A stretch of DNA of 44,238 nucleotides, taken from Deltaproteobacteria bacterium (GTDB lineage: Bacteria; Desulfobacterota; Desulfuromonadia; Geobacterales; Pseudopelobacteraceae). The translations under genes and the position numbers were made by a program. The stretch is from the NCBI GenBank assembly GCA_021778115.1, contig JAJYCS010000011.1, positions 1-44,238 of the forward strand, written 5' to 3'. The notes below the pieces were generated by a model that saw nothing but the letters and a program-made list of their open reading frames with translations, searched no databases and was not told the DNA's origin. Shown here piece after piece: positions 27,460-35,374 of the stretch; positions within the stretch are counted from its first letter, which is position 1, and the number at the start of each line of letters is the position of its first letter.

Positions 27460-27816
27460 ATGCCATTTCAGACCATCTTGCAGGAGCTGGTGGAGACCGT
27501 GCCCCATGCCGTGGGGGCCATTCTGGTGGACTGGGAGGGGGAGGCGGTGCAGGAGTACTGCCACTGTGACCCCTACGACATCCGTTTTATGGCGGCCCAT
27601 AAGGGGATTATCCTCTCCCGACTGCGGGAGACCCACGGTGACAACCAGGGGGGACCGATTGAGGAGGTGATGGTCACTGCTGAAAAGCAGCATCTGCTGA
27701 TCGGTGCCGTTGACAAGGATTACTCCCTGGTGTTGCAGGTTGGACGTCCGTGTCCGCTGGGACTCGCCCGATTCCATTTCAAAAGGGCCCTGCTCCAGGT
27801 ACGGGAGGAGTTGTGA
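27460..27816 (+). CDS. Roadblock/LC7 domain protein
   Basis: This 118-residue protein resembles the roadblock/LC7 fold (MglB-like), which usually regulates or binds small GTPases. The pattern is an N-terminal helix, then VGAILVDWEGEAVQEY, a mid helix, and the strand pair HLLIGAVDKDYSLVLQV. It lies between smc and ftsY, and its stop overlaps the ftsY ATG (TGATG), so it is probably co-translated with ftsY. No MglA-like GTPase is nearby. The fold is judged by pattern, not by a search. Confidence 0.65.
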   Translation: MPFQTILQELVETVPHAVGAILVDWEGEAVQEYCHCDPYDIRFMAAHKGIILSRLRETHGDNQGGPIEEVMVTAEKQHLLIGAVDKDYSLVLQVGRPCPLGLARFHFKRALLQVREEL

Positions 27817-28733
27817 TGGCCAGCCTGTTTGAACGGTTGAAGGCTGGACTGAAGCGAACCACCGATGGGCTGGTGGGGCGGATCGATACCCTGGTGCTGG
27901 GTAAGAAGACGATCGATGCCGACACGCTGGAGGAGCTTGAGGAGATCCTGATTACTTCGGACATCGGGGTTAAAACCACCGTCGAATTGACGCGGAGCCT
28001 TGAACAGAGGCTTTCACGAAATGAACTGAAGGATGGTGCGGCGTTGCGTGCAGCGTTGAAAGAGGAGCTGCTGATCAGGCTGCGTGCCCATCACCGGTTG
28101 CTGGAGGTCACCGCACGACAGCCGTTCGTACTGCTGGTGGTGGGGGTGAACGGCGTCGGCAAGACCACCACCATTGGTAAACTGGCCGCCCGCTATGCCG
28201 CCGAAGGGCGCACGGTGGTTTTGGCGGCAGCCGATACCTTTCGGGCTGCTGCCGCTGACCAGCTGGCGGTTTGGAGCGATCGGGCCGGTGTGGAACTCAT
28301 CCGCCATCAGGAGGGGTCCGACCCCTCGGCGGTTACCTTTGACGCCTGCAAGGCAGCTGTTGCCCGGGGTGCGGACCTGCTGATCGTGGATACCGCCGGG
28401 CGTCTGCACACCAAGGTCAACCTGATGGAGGAGATGAAGAAGATCCGGCGGGTGATTGATCGGGAGATCCCCGGCGCCCCCCACGAGACCCTGCTGGTGC
28501 TGGATGCGGCAACCGGCCAGAACGCCCTCAATCAGACCAGGATATTCAAGGAGGCTGCCGGTGTGACCGGTCTGGCCCTGACCAAGCTGGACGGTAGCGC
28601 GAAGGGGGGGGTGGTGGTGGCGGTTTCTCATGAGTTTGGCCTGCCGGTCCGGTTCATCGGCGTCGGTGAAGGGGTCGACGACCTGCGTGATTTTGATCCG
28701 CAGGAGTTTGTGGATGCCCTCTTCCAGCGTTAG
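27816..28733 (+). CDS. ftsY: Signal recognition particle receptor FtsY
   Basis: FtsY is the membrane-associated GTPase that receives SRP-bound ribosomes. The NG domain is complete: G1 [15 protein letters not shown], then [21 protein letters not shown] (G3), [10 protein letters not shown] (G4) and the end [24 protein letters not shown]. At 305 residues it lacks the long acidic A domain of E. coli FtsY, as in many bacteria. The start is ATG 27816 with GGAGGAG six bases upstream; GTG 27813 is possible. Confidence 0.95.
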   Translation: MASLFERLKAGLKRTTDGLVGRIDTLVLGKKTIDADTLEELEEILITSDIGVKTTVELTRSLEQRLSRNELKDGAALRAALKEELLIRLRAHHRLLEVTARQPFVLLVVGVNGVGKTTTIGKLAARYAAEGRTVVLAAADTFRAAAADQLAVWSDRAGVELIRHQEGSDPSAVTFDACKAAVARGADLLIVDTAGRLHTKVNLMEEMKKIRRVIDREIPGAPHETLLVLDAATGQNALNQTRIFKEAAGVTGLALTKLDGSAKGGVVVAVSHEFGLPVRFIGVGEGVDDLRDFDPQEFVDALFQR

Positions 28734-28771
28734 ACAGCAACGGTCGGTTCTGGCGCATCGTCAAATGCCGC

Positions 28772-28800
28772 TTGACTTTGTCAAGGAAAATCAATATATT
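28772..28800 (+). promoter_or_regulatory. Sigma-70 promoter before zapB-zapA
   Basis: TTGACT (28772-28777), a 17-bp spacer and TATATT (28795-28800) make a near-consensus promoter 28 bp upstream of the zapB start codon. Confidence 0.75.
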
Positions 28801-28827
28801 AATGCACCTTTGCAAGGAGTTTTGGTG

Positions 28828-29004
28828 ATGAGTGATGTGTTGTTTGAAAAACTCGATAAAAAAATCAGTGAGTTGCTGGATAGGCAGGTTGCGCTGAAAG
28901 GCGAGAACCAGGCTCTGGCAGAGGAGAATAAACGGCTGCTGCAGGAGCGTGAGGGCTTGAAGGGGCGGATTGATGCCATCCTCAGCAGACTCGAGGGCGT
29001 CTGA
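28828..29004 (+). CDS. zapB: ZapB-like coiled-coil cell division protein
   Basis: The 58-residue product is a single coiled coil (LFEKLDKKISELLDRQVALK, then repeated heptads to the C-terminus). ZapB-type proteins bridge the Z-ring to other factors. Identity rests on coiled-coil pattern, small size and position directly before zapA. AAGGAG (28814-28819) supports the ATG at 28828; GTG 28825 is possible. Confidence 0.7.
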   Translation: MSDVLFEKLDKKISELLDRQVALKGENQALAEENKRLLQEREGLKGRIDAILSRLEGV

Positions 29005-29008
29005 TCAG

Positions 29009-29311
29009 ATGAGGCAGACCCACCTGGTGACCATCCTGGGGCGGGAGATACCGGTCAAGAGTTCGGCGCCGGAGGCGGCGGTGCGGGAGGTCGAGACCTT
29101 TGTCAATCAACGTATTCATGAAATAAGCGGCAGGATGACCACCGCAGACCCGCAGTTGTTGGTTACCTTGGCGTTTTTGAATCTGGCCGAGCAGTATTTG
29201 GCCCAACGGGCGGTTCAAGCCGCGGCGACAGCCCTTGATGCCAGGCTGGCCGTCCTGGTGGACCGCCTTGATGCCGCCCTTGGGGCACACGGTCTCTTCA
29301 GGGAGACTTGA
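29009..29311 (+). CDS. zapA: Cell division protein ZapA
   Basis: ZapA binds FtsZ and cross-links protofilaments in the Z-ring. The 100-residue product has the ZapA pattern: a small N-terminal beta unit (VTILGREIPVKS, then the VREVETFVNQRIHEIS helix) and a long C-terminal helix. The ATG at 29009 follows the zapB stop by four bases. Order zapB-zapA-(6S)-fau is the one seen in several proteobacteria. Confidence 0.82.
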   Translation: MRQTHLVTILGREIPVKSSAPEAAVREVETFVNQRIHEISGRMTTADPQLLVTLAFLNLAEQYLAQRAVQAAATALDARLAVLVDRLDAALGAHGLFRET

Positions 29312-29329
29312 TATATATCCAAACGCGTA

Positions 29330-29545
29330 ACTACGGCAGTACCACCAGTCAGTCCCAGCAGGCGCAGCAGTTTTTGCCGCCCCTGTAGCTGCTCTGCCGC
29401 ACCGGTTATATATCCGCACCATCGGGGGCGGCCGATTATTCCGTAATCGCGCTGCGGCAGCCATGCCGGTCATCCCTCCCGGTCCCACCTGAAGTGACCA
29501 CCCGCCCGGCATCCCCGGGTTATTCTCCAGTTGTACGCCGTATCG
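29330..29545 (+). ncRNA. ssrS: Candidate 6S RNA
   Basis: The 246-bp gap between zapA and fau is the classical place of 6S RNA. The ends can pair: TACGGCAGTAC (29332-29342) with GTACGCCGTA (29533-29542), one bulged A, giving a closing stem and an RNA of roughly 210 nt. Internal pairings exist too: GCCGCCCC (29376-29383) with GGGGCGGC (29425-29432), and ATGCCGG (29463-29469) with CCGGCAT (29506-29512). I did not derive a full 6S fold; the call rests on location, size and the long-hairpin tendency. Confidence 0.5.
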
Positions 29546-29557
29546 CAAGAGGGCGTT

Positions 29558-30133
29558 ATGCCCAAACAACAGCTACGAGACAGCATGCTCATCCGGCGCG
29601 CTGTCCTGACGGATGGGCTCTGGCAGACGAACAGCCAGGCGGCTCAGCAGCGTTTGTTAGCGCTGGATCTCTTCCAGAGGGCCGCTCGACTGGCGTTGTA
29701 TGCACCACTCAAACATGAGATCGATACGGCGCTGCTATTTGATTCGGCCCGGCAGGCCGGCAAGCAAGTGCTGTATCCTTTGGTCTGTGGTGACCGCCTG
29801 ACGTTCCACGAGATCGAGACCCTGGGGCAGTTACAGCGGGGCAGCTTCGGTATCCTTGAACCCTGTTTACTTGCCACTGCCGCTGCCTCTCCTGATTTCG
29901 ATCTGATGGTGGTGCCGGGGGTGGCCTTCGACCTGCAGGGGCATCGGATCGGTTTCGGTAAAGGGTACTATGACCGCTATCTCGCGGGGTTGACACATCT
30001 GCCGACCCTAGTCGGGTTATGTCACGATTTTCAGGTTTGCTCTGAGCTCCCTGCCGAGGGGCATGATATCCGGATGCACTATCTGGTGACCGAGGCGCGG
30101 CTGCTGGAGGTGGCGGTAACCGATCGTCCGTGA
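29558..30133 (+). CDS. fau: 5-formyltetrahydrofolate cyclo-ligase
   Basis: This enzyme (YgfA/MTHFS) converts 5-formyl-THF to 5,10-methenyl-THF with ATP. The 191-residue product has the family blocks VVPGVAFDLQGHRIGFGKGYYDRYL and ARLALYAPLKHEIDT. The ATG at 29558 gives MPKQQLRDSML; a longer frame from 29531 would run into the candidate RNA gene. rny follows after 33 bp. Confidence 0.92.
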   Translation: MPKQQLRDSMLIRRAVLTDGLWQTNSQAAQQRLLALDLFQRAARLALYAPLKHEIDTALLFDSARQAGKQVLYPLVCGDRLTFHEIETLGQLQRGSFGILEPCLLATAAASPDFDLMVVPGVAFDLQGHRIGFGKGYYDRYLAGLTHLPTLVGLCHDFQVCSELPAEGHDIRMHYLVTEARLLEVAVTDRP

Positions 30134-30166
30134 CGGTCGGTTGATCATATATGAAGGAGGTAGCTG

Positions 30167-31735
30167 ATGGTAACAACCAGTATTATCATGGCCTTGGTGA
30201 TCGTTGCGGTCGCCGTGGCGGCTTATGTCACCGGTAGTCGAACCGGACGCAGGAGTACCGATGGGATTGTGAAGCAGGCCGAGGAACTGGCGGCCAAGGT
30301 GCTGGATGATGCCCGCAGAGAGGCGGATACCATCACCAAGGAGGCCGAACTGACCGCCAAGGATGTGGCCCTGGAGGCCAAGGAGGCGGCGGAAAACGAC
30401 CTGAAAGAGAAGAAGAAGGAGCTGGTGGGGCAGGAACGTCGGATTCAGCAGAAAGAAGAGAACCTGGATAAGAAGGCGGCCCTGTTTGACCAGAAGGAGA
30501 TGGAATTCCTGAAGAAGGAACAGGCCAACAGTCAGCGTGAACAAGCCCTCGCCAAGAAAGAGGAGGAGTTTGACCGCTCCATTGCCGAACAACGGGCCAG
30601 ACTGGAGCAGATATCCGGTATGACGGCCGAGGAGGCAAAAAATAGCCTGATGGAGGCGATGGAGAGCGAGGCCCGTCACGATGCCGCCAAACGGATCAAG
30701 GCAATTGAAGATGAAACGCGTGAAACGGCCGATAAAAAATCAAAAGAGATCATCGCCTCGGCCATCCAGCGCTATGCCGGCGAGTACGTCTCCGAGAAGT
30801 GCGTCTCGGTGGTGCCGCTCCCCTCCGATGAGATGAAGGGTCGCATCATCGGGCGGGAAGGCCGCAATATCCGCGCCCTGGAGGCCGCCACCGGTATCGA
30901 CCTGATCATCGACGACACCCCGGAGGCGGTGATTCTGTCCGGCTTCAACCCGGTGCGTCGCGAGGTGGCCCGTCTGTCGCTGGAAAAACTACTGGCTGAT
31001 GGTCGGATTCACCCCGGCCGGATCGAAGAGGTGGTTTCAAAATCCGAAGAAGAGGTTGAAAAGGCGATCAAGGAGGCCGGCGAGCAGGCCGCCTTCGACC
31101 TGGGGGTCCATGGTATCAATCCCGAGATCCTCAAATTGATCGGCCGTCTCAAGTACCGCACCTCCTACACCCAGAACGTCTACCAGCACTCGTTGGAGGT
31201 GGCCTTCCTGTGCGGCATCATGGCCGCCGAGCTGGGGATCAACGTCAAGCAGGCCAAGCGGGCCGGCCTGCTGCACGACCTGGGCAAGGCCGTTGACCAC
31301 GAGGTGGAGGGCTCCCACGCCGTGATCGGCGCCGACCTGGCCCGCAAGTACGGGGAGTCCCCCAAGATCGTGCATGCCATCGCCGCTCACCATGAGGATG
31401 AGAAGCCGACCACGATCCTTGCGGTCCTGGTGCAGGCTGCCGACGCCCTGTCCGGTGCACGGCCCGGCGCACGGCGCGAGATGATGGAAACCTACGTCAA
31501 GCGCTTGGAAGATCTGGAGCGGATCGCCACCTCCTTCCAGGGGGTACAGACCTCCTTTGCCATCCAGGCCGGCCGCGAGATCCGGGTGATGGTCTCCAGC
31601 GAGCAGGTCTCCGACGAGCAGTCGGTGCTGCTGGCCCGCGACATCGCCAAGAAGATCGAGAGCGAGATGACCTATCCCGGCATGATCAAGGTCAACGTAA
31701 TTAGAGAGACCAGAGCAACCGAGTACGCCCGATAA
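30167..31735 (+). CDS. rny: Ribonuclease Y
   Basis: RNase Y is a membrane-anchored endoribonuclease that starts mRNA decay. The 522-residue product has one N-terminal membrane helix ([16 protein letters not shown]), a charged coiled coil (about 40-190), a KH domain (about 210-275, [19 protein letters not shown]) and an HD domain with [13 protein letters not shown] and later AAHHEDEKP. The ATG at 30167 has AAGGAGGT upstream. The stop overlaps the ATG of ymdB (TAATG). Confidence 0.96.
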   Translation: MVTTSIIMALVIVAVAVAAYVTGSRTGRRSTDGIVKQAEELAAKVLDDARREADTITKEAELTAKDVALEAKEAAENDLKEKKKELVGQERRIQQKEENLDKKAALFDQKEMEFLKKEQANSQREQALAKKEEEFDRSIAEQRARLEQISGMTAEEAKNSLMEAMESEARHDAAKRIKAIEDETRETADKKSKEIIASAIQRYAGEYVSEKCVSVVPLPSDEMKGRIIGREGRNIRALEAATGIDLIIDDTPEAVILSGFNPVRREVARLSLEKLLADGRIHPGRIEEVVSKSEEEVEKAIKEAGEQAAFDLGVHGINPEILKLIGRLKYRTSYTQNVYQHSLEVAFLCGIMAAELGINVKQAKRAGLLHDLGKAVDHEVEGSHAVIGADLARKYGESPKIVHAIAAHHEDEKPTTILAVLVQAADALSGARPGARREMMETYVKRLEDLERIATSFQGVQTSFAIQAGREIRVMVSSEQVSDEQSVLLARDIAKKIESEMTYPGMIKVNVIRETRATEYAR

Positions 31736-32520
31736 TGTCTGTTCGGATTCTGTTCATAGGCGATGTGGTCGGCGCCCCCGGCCGCGCCGCCATCAACCGT
31801 GAGCTGCACCGGCTGGTGGATAAGCACGCCGTGGACCTGGTGATTGCCAACGGCGAGAACGCCGCCGGCGGCTTCGGCATCACCCGCGAGACCGCCGACG
31901 AGCTGTATCGCCAGGGGGTGGCACTCCTGACCAGCGGCAACCATATCTGGGACAAGAAGGACAACAGTGGCTATCTGGACAGCGAGACCCGCCTGATCCG
32001 GCCACTGAACTACCCGCCCGGCACGCCGGGCCGCGGCAGCGCGGTGATCGAGACCCCGGCCGGGATCAAAGTAGGCGTGCTCAACCTGGAGGGGCGAGTC
32101 TACATGAAGAACCTGGACTGCCCGTTTCGCGGTGCCGACAGTGAAGTAGCGCTGCTGCAAAAAGAGACTCCGATCATTCTGGTGGATATCCACGCCGAGG
32201 CAACGTCAGAAAAGGCGGCCCTGGGTTGGTACCTGAACGGTCGGGTTTCTGCGGTGGTCGGCACCCACACCCATGTCCAGACCGCCGATGAGCGGATTCT
32301 GCCAAACGGCACCGCCTACATCACCGATGTGGGGATGACCGGTTCCTTCGATTCGGTGATCGGCATCGACAAGGACCAGGCCATCAGGCGTTTTCTGACC
32401 CAACAACCGGTCAAGTTCGACGTGCCCAAGAAGGACCTGCGGATCAACGCCGTGGTGATCGGGGTCGAGGCGGCCAGCGGCAAGGCGGTCAGCATTGAAC
32501 GGATTAACGTACCCTGTTGA
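31735..32520 (+). CDS. ymdB: YmdB-type metallophosphoesterase (2',3'-cyclic nucleotide phosphodiesterase)
   Basis: The 261-residue protein belongs to the TIGR00282 metallophosphoesterases, known in Bacillus as YmdB. Motifs for the two-metal site are seen: [34 protein letters not shown] and [11 protein letters not shown]. It directly follows rny with a one-base overlap, a conserved pairing seen also in Bacillus. The DxH at the first metal site is replaced by GDVVG, as in the YmdB family. Confidence 0.9.
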   Translation: MSVRILFIGDVVGAPGRAAINRELHRLVDKHAVDLVIANGENAAGGFGITRETADELYRQGVALLTSGNHIWDKKDNSGYLDSETRLIRPLNYPPGTPGRGSAVIETPAGIKVGVLNLEGRVYMKNLDCPFRGADSEVALLQKETPIILVDIHAEATSEKAALGWYLNGRVSAVVGTHTHVQTADERILPNGTAYITDVGMTGSFDSVIGIDKDQAIRRFLTQQPVKFDVPKKDLRINAVVIGVEAASGKAVSIERINVPC

Positions 32521-32540
32521 ATAGACGAAGGAGTAGCAGC

Positions 32541-33746
32541 ATGAGTATGACCGTTGCCGAACAGATGGCCGTGATCAAACGCGGCTGTGTCGAACTGCTG
32601 GTAGAGAAGGAGATGGAAGACAAGCTGGCCTCCGGCCGACCGTTGATCATCAAGGCCGGCTTTGACCCCACTGCGCCCGACCTGCACCTGGGCCACACCG
32701 TGCTGATCCAGAAGCTGCGCCAGTTCCAGCAATTGGGCCATGATGTTCACTTTCTGATCGGCGATTTTACCGGCATGATCGGCGACCCCACCGGCAAGTC
32801 CGAGACCCGCAAGGTGCTGACCCGCGAGGATGTGCTGCGCAACGCCGAGACCTACAAGGAACAGGTCTTCAAGATCCTCGACCCCGAAAAGACCAGGGTG
32901 GTCTTCAACTCCTCCTGGCTGAACGACCTGGGCTGCGGCGGCCTGATCGCCCTGGCCTCCAAGTACACCGTGGCCCGCATGCTGGAGCGGGACGACTTTC
33001 ACAAGCGCTATACCGGCCAGCAGCCGATCGCGATTCACGAATTCCTCTACCCCCTGATCCAGGGCTACGACTCGGTGGCCATGAAGGCCGACGTGGAGCT
33101 GGGGGGCACCGACCAGAAGTTCAACGTGCTGATGGGGCGCGAACTGCAGCGGGAATGGGGCCAACCGCCCCAGTGCGTGTTGACCATGCCGCTTTTGGAA
33201 GGTCTGGATGGCGTCAACAAGATGTCGAAGTCGTTAGGAAACTATATCGGCATCAGTGAGCCGGCAGACGAGATCTTCGGCAAGGTGATGTCGATCTCCG
33301 ATGCATTGATGATCCGCTACTACGAGCTGCTCTCCGACATGAGCGTGGCTGAGTTTGAGAAGCTGAAGGCCGGCATGGCCGACGGGTCGGTGCACCCGAT
33401 GGCGGCCAAGAAGGCCCTGGGCCGGGAGATCGTGACCCGTTTCCACGGCGCCGGCAGCGGCGAGGCGGCCGAGGAGAACTTTGTCAGGCGCTTCAAGGAA
33501 AACGCGATCCCGGACGAGATGCCCCAGGTCAGCTACGGCACGGCCGATTGCCCGGTCTCGCTGGCCAAGGCGTTGACCGAGGCGGGCCTGACCAAGTCCA
33601 ACGGCGAGGCCCGTCGTTCCATCGACCAGGGCGGGGTCAAGTTGAACGGTGAGAAGATCAGCAATACCAACCTGGAGCTGACCGCCAGCGGCGAGTACAT
33701 CGTGCAGATCGGCAAGCGCCGCTTCGCGCGGATCGTGATTGTCTAA
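32541..33746 (+). CDS. tyrS: Tyrosyl-tRNA synthetase
   Basis: TyrRS charges tRNA-Tyr. The class I HIGH motif is HLGH (49-52), KMSKS is present near residue 227 ([10 protein letters not shown]), and an S4 RNA-binding domain forms the C-terminus ([20 protein letters not shown]). The 401-residue length and the [15 protein letters not shown] block indicate the TyrZ type. The ATG at 32541 has GAAGGAG seven bases upstream; a GTG/TTG-type start at 32517 would lie in the ymdB stop region and is unlikely. Confidence 0.96.
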   Translation: MSMTVAEQMAVIKRGCVELLVEKEMEDKLASGRPLIIKAGFDPTAPDLHLGHTVLIQKLRQFQQLGHDVHFLIGDFTGMIGDPTGKSETRKVLTREDVLRNAETYKEQVFKILDPEKTRVVFNSSWLNDLGCGGLIALASKYTVARMLERDDFHKRYTGQQPIAIHEFLYPLIQGYDSVAMKADVELGGTDQKFNVLMGRELQREWGQPPQCVLTMPLLEGLDGVNKMSKSLGNYIGISEPADEIFGKVMSISDALMIRYYELLSDMSVAEFEKLKAGMADGSVHPMAAKKALGREIVTRFHGAGSGEAAEENFVRRFKENAIPDEMPQVSYGTADCPVSLAKALTEAGLTKSNGEARRSIDQGGVKLNGEKISNTNLELTASGEYIVQIGKRRFARIVIV

Positions 33747-33769
33747 AGAAACACAGCACGCAATGTATG

Positions 33770-33807
33770 AAGCCCCGCAGGACAGAATCCTGTGGGGCTT
33801 TGTTTTG
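33770..33807 (+). terminator. Strong intrinsic terminator after tyrS
   Basis: AAGCCCCGCAGGA (33770-33782) pairs with TCCTGTGGGGCTT (33788-33800) around a CAGAA loop, followed by TGTTTTG. This is a clean terminator that closes the smc-to-tyrS segment. Confidence 0.92.
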
Positions 33808-33857
33808 TAACGGGGTGACAGAACAGCGGCTTGACCGCTGCTTCTGGCTGGTTATAC
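33805..33857. repeat. Weak attC-like palindrome abutting the tyrS terminator
   Basis: GAACAGCGG (33821-33829) pairs with CCGCTG-C-TTC (33835-33844) with one unpaired C, and the outer ends TTGTAAC (33805-33811) and GTTATAC (33851-33857) have AAC/GTT cores. Both agree partly with attC simple sites. At 53 bp it is short for attC and could be only a local hairpin. Confidence 0.3.
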
Positions 33858-33923
33858 CAGTCTTCTCAGGTTTAGCTACACTCCTTGGCTTCCCTTCGGG
33901 GAGAGATAGGGGAAGGTAAAAAC

Positions 33924-34157
33924 ATGTCAGATACATTTGTACCACCAGCGCCAAGCGATGATTATGTGTTGTTTCTCTTGCGAACCAAGGACGGTCATGA
34001 ATACAAACTCTACTTAAACGGCATGGGCGAAGGCTTCCCCGAAGGCACCTTAGTCATTAATCGTGCGGCGCCGTTGTATGGCTTTTTGTATTCTTTCTGG
34101 AAAAAAGGCTTGCCAGCATCTAAAATCCCCGCAAGTGAGCTGCAAGTTGTCCCCTGA
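33924..34157 (+). CDS. Small hypothetical protein (77 aa)
   Basis: I do not recognise this protein. The 77 residues have no signal peptide or membrane segment; a short aromatic stretch (YGFLYSFWKKG) lies near the C-terminus. GGAAGGT precedes the ATG by a workable distance; an in-frame start at 33885 lacks one. It lies between the tyrS terminator and the leftward cassette-like genes, and its last 35 codons overlap the leftward gene 34050-34388 on the other strand. It may be an antisense gene of a cassette or part of the original flank. Confidence 0.5.
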   Translation: MSDTFVPPAPSDDYVLFLLRTKDGHEYKLYLNGMGEGFPEGTLVINRAAPLYGFLYSFWKKGLPASKIPASELQVVP

Positions 34158-34388
34158 CGGTTTCGCGCATGGGGTTGCATTAAATTTTTCAGCTAGAGCG
34201 CGGGCAGAGGGGGTAAAGTAAGCAGTTTCGATGTTAGTTCTTGAATTTGTTTCCGTGAAAATAGCAATATAGCCGATATCCTTCAATGTCAGGCAATAAT
34301 AGAAATAAGCATCATGTATTTGCGTGTTCTTGGGAATTGCAGTTAGTATGTCTCCAAGCTCAACAGAATACCAGGTTTCTTCTGACAT
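34050..34388 (-). CDS. Hypothetical protein (112 aa)
   Basis: Unrecognised. AAGGAG lies seven bases before the ATG, which favours a real gene. The first 70 residues look like a compact alpha/beta protein (YSVELGDILTAIPKN, then a strand-rich part). Residues 78-112 are read from the strand opposite the 33924-34157 gene and look like read-through tail. It follows the 34411-35244 gene by only 22 bp on the same strand, so both probably share one transcript and, if the integron reading is right, one cassette. Confidence 0.55.
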   Translation of the reverse strand: MSEETWYSVELGDILTAIPKNTQIHDAYFYYCLTLKDIGYIAIFTETNSRTNIETAYFTPSARALAEKFNATPCAKPSGDNLQLTCGDFRCWQAFFPERIQKAIQRRRTIND

Positions 34389-34410
34389 GACAGGCTCCTT
34401 TTGAGTTTTA

Positions 34411-35244
34411 TTACTTCAAGAACTCTTCTTCTGAAATGTCGTATGTCTTGAAATTGCCGTAGGGTACTTTGTGCAATGTAATTGACATTCTGGACGCTCT
34501 TGTATGTTTGATGACGCCGTCGTCTGTTTCTTCGTCCCATGCTGATTCAGTTATGTCGAACGATTCGCTTTTGCCAAAGGAACGCTGAAAGTTAAATCGC
34601 TTCCTTTCATTATCCCAATCGTTGCCAAAGGCAACCTTGAGAACGTAGTCACCGGGCGGAATTTGATTTGCAGTAAATTTTCGGTCGTTGGGAATGAAGA
34701 AACTCCGTACAGTTTGATTTGGTTCACCGAGTCGGATTACTCTTACAACCGCGTCAGTGCTCGTTCCGTTGTCGATAGTGAGAGTTGATCTTCCACTTCG
34801 TATCCCTTTTCCGAAAGGAGAGGCCCCAAGAGGAAGTCTATTCGGATTTGTTGGTTCTCTTGCTGGTTCGGGTTGGCTGGTTGGTTCTGGCGGCGTTTCG
34901 ATGGTATACCTTGCGGTAGATGTGGGTTGTTCATGTGGGTCGCTTTTATATGAGGTTTTGTTTGAAATGAAAACCGATGACAAAATGATAAGAAGCGCAA
35001 GCGCTCCAACAGCTATTGCTACTTTGTAGTGCTCTCTGAATTTGTTACGGATTTTGCAGATTGTTATAGATTTTTCGGCTTTGGTCGGTTGAACAGAAAC
35101 GGTCGTGGAAGAACTATTGATAGCGGTCGGGACGTTCTCCTGAACGACAATGGTGTTCATGCACTTCTTGCACAGAATGTACTTCCCGATATGCTGCCGG
35201 TTGGAATGATAAACCTCTCCGCACTCGCAAGTTAGTTTTATCAT
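34411..35244 (-). CDS. Zinc-ribbon, single-membrane-helix hypothetical protein
   Basis: No known family is recognised. The N-terminus has a CxC...CxxC zinc-ribbon pattern (Cys6, Cys8, Cys25, Cys28). One membrane helix follows at about 75-93 (VAIAVGALALLIILSSVFI), then a Pro/Glu/Thr-rich linker of about 45 residues. The C-terminal domain of about 130 residues looks beta-rich and includes IPPGDYVLKVAFGNDW, similar in style to extracytoplasmic carrier or sensor folds. The ATG at 35244 is chosen over an upstream one at 35280 because of the MIKLTCECGE beginning. The DNA is AT-richer than the housekeeping genes around. Confidence 0.7.
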   Translation of the reverse strand: MIKLTCECGEVYHSNRQHIGKYILCKKCMNTIVVQENVPTAINSSSTTVSVQPTKAEKSITICKIRNKFREHYKVAIAVGALALLIILSSVFISNKTSYKSDPHEQPTSTARYTIETPPEPTSQPEPAREPTNPNRLPLGASPFGKGIRSGRSTLTIDNGTSTDAVVRVIRLGEPNQTVRSFFIPNDRKFTANQIPPGDYVLKVAFGNDWDNERKRFNFQRSFGKSESFDITESAWDEETDDGVIKHTRASRMSITLHKVPYGNFKTYDISEEEFLK

Positions 35245-35261
35245 GGTGTATTCCTTTGGCT

Positions 35262-35332
35262 GTATAACGTGGAAAGGCACACCGGCTCTGCGGGGGCTTT
35301 TTCCCGCTGACCGGTGCTGCCGTTTGTTGGGA
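35262..35332 (-). repeat. attC-like recombination site between two cassette-like genes
   Basis: Read on the minus strand this 71-bp element starts TCCCAAC and ends GTTATAC, each matching 6 of 7 positions of the integron attC consensus RYYYAAC and GTTRRRY. Between them GGCAGCACCGG pairs with CCGGTGTGCC (one unpaired base on one arm), and GCGGG pairs with CCCGC around a short loop. An extrahelical base, length of about 70 bp and a position after the 3' end of the upstream gene are all typical of attC. Confidence 0.55.
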
Positions 35333-35374
35333 ATTTGGTGTTCTCGCCGTTGGTTATAAGGTTAGCTTATCTGA

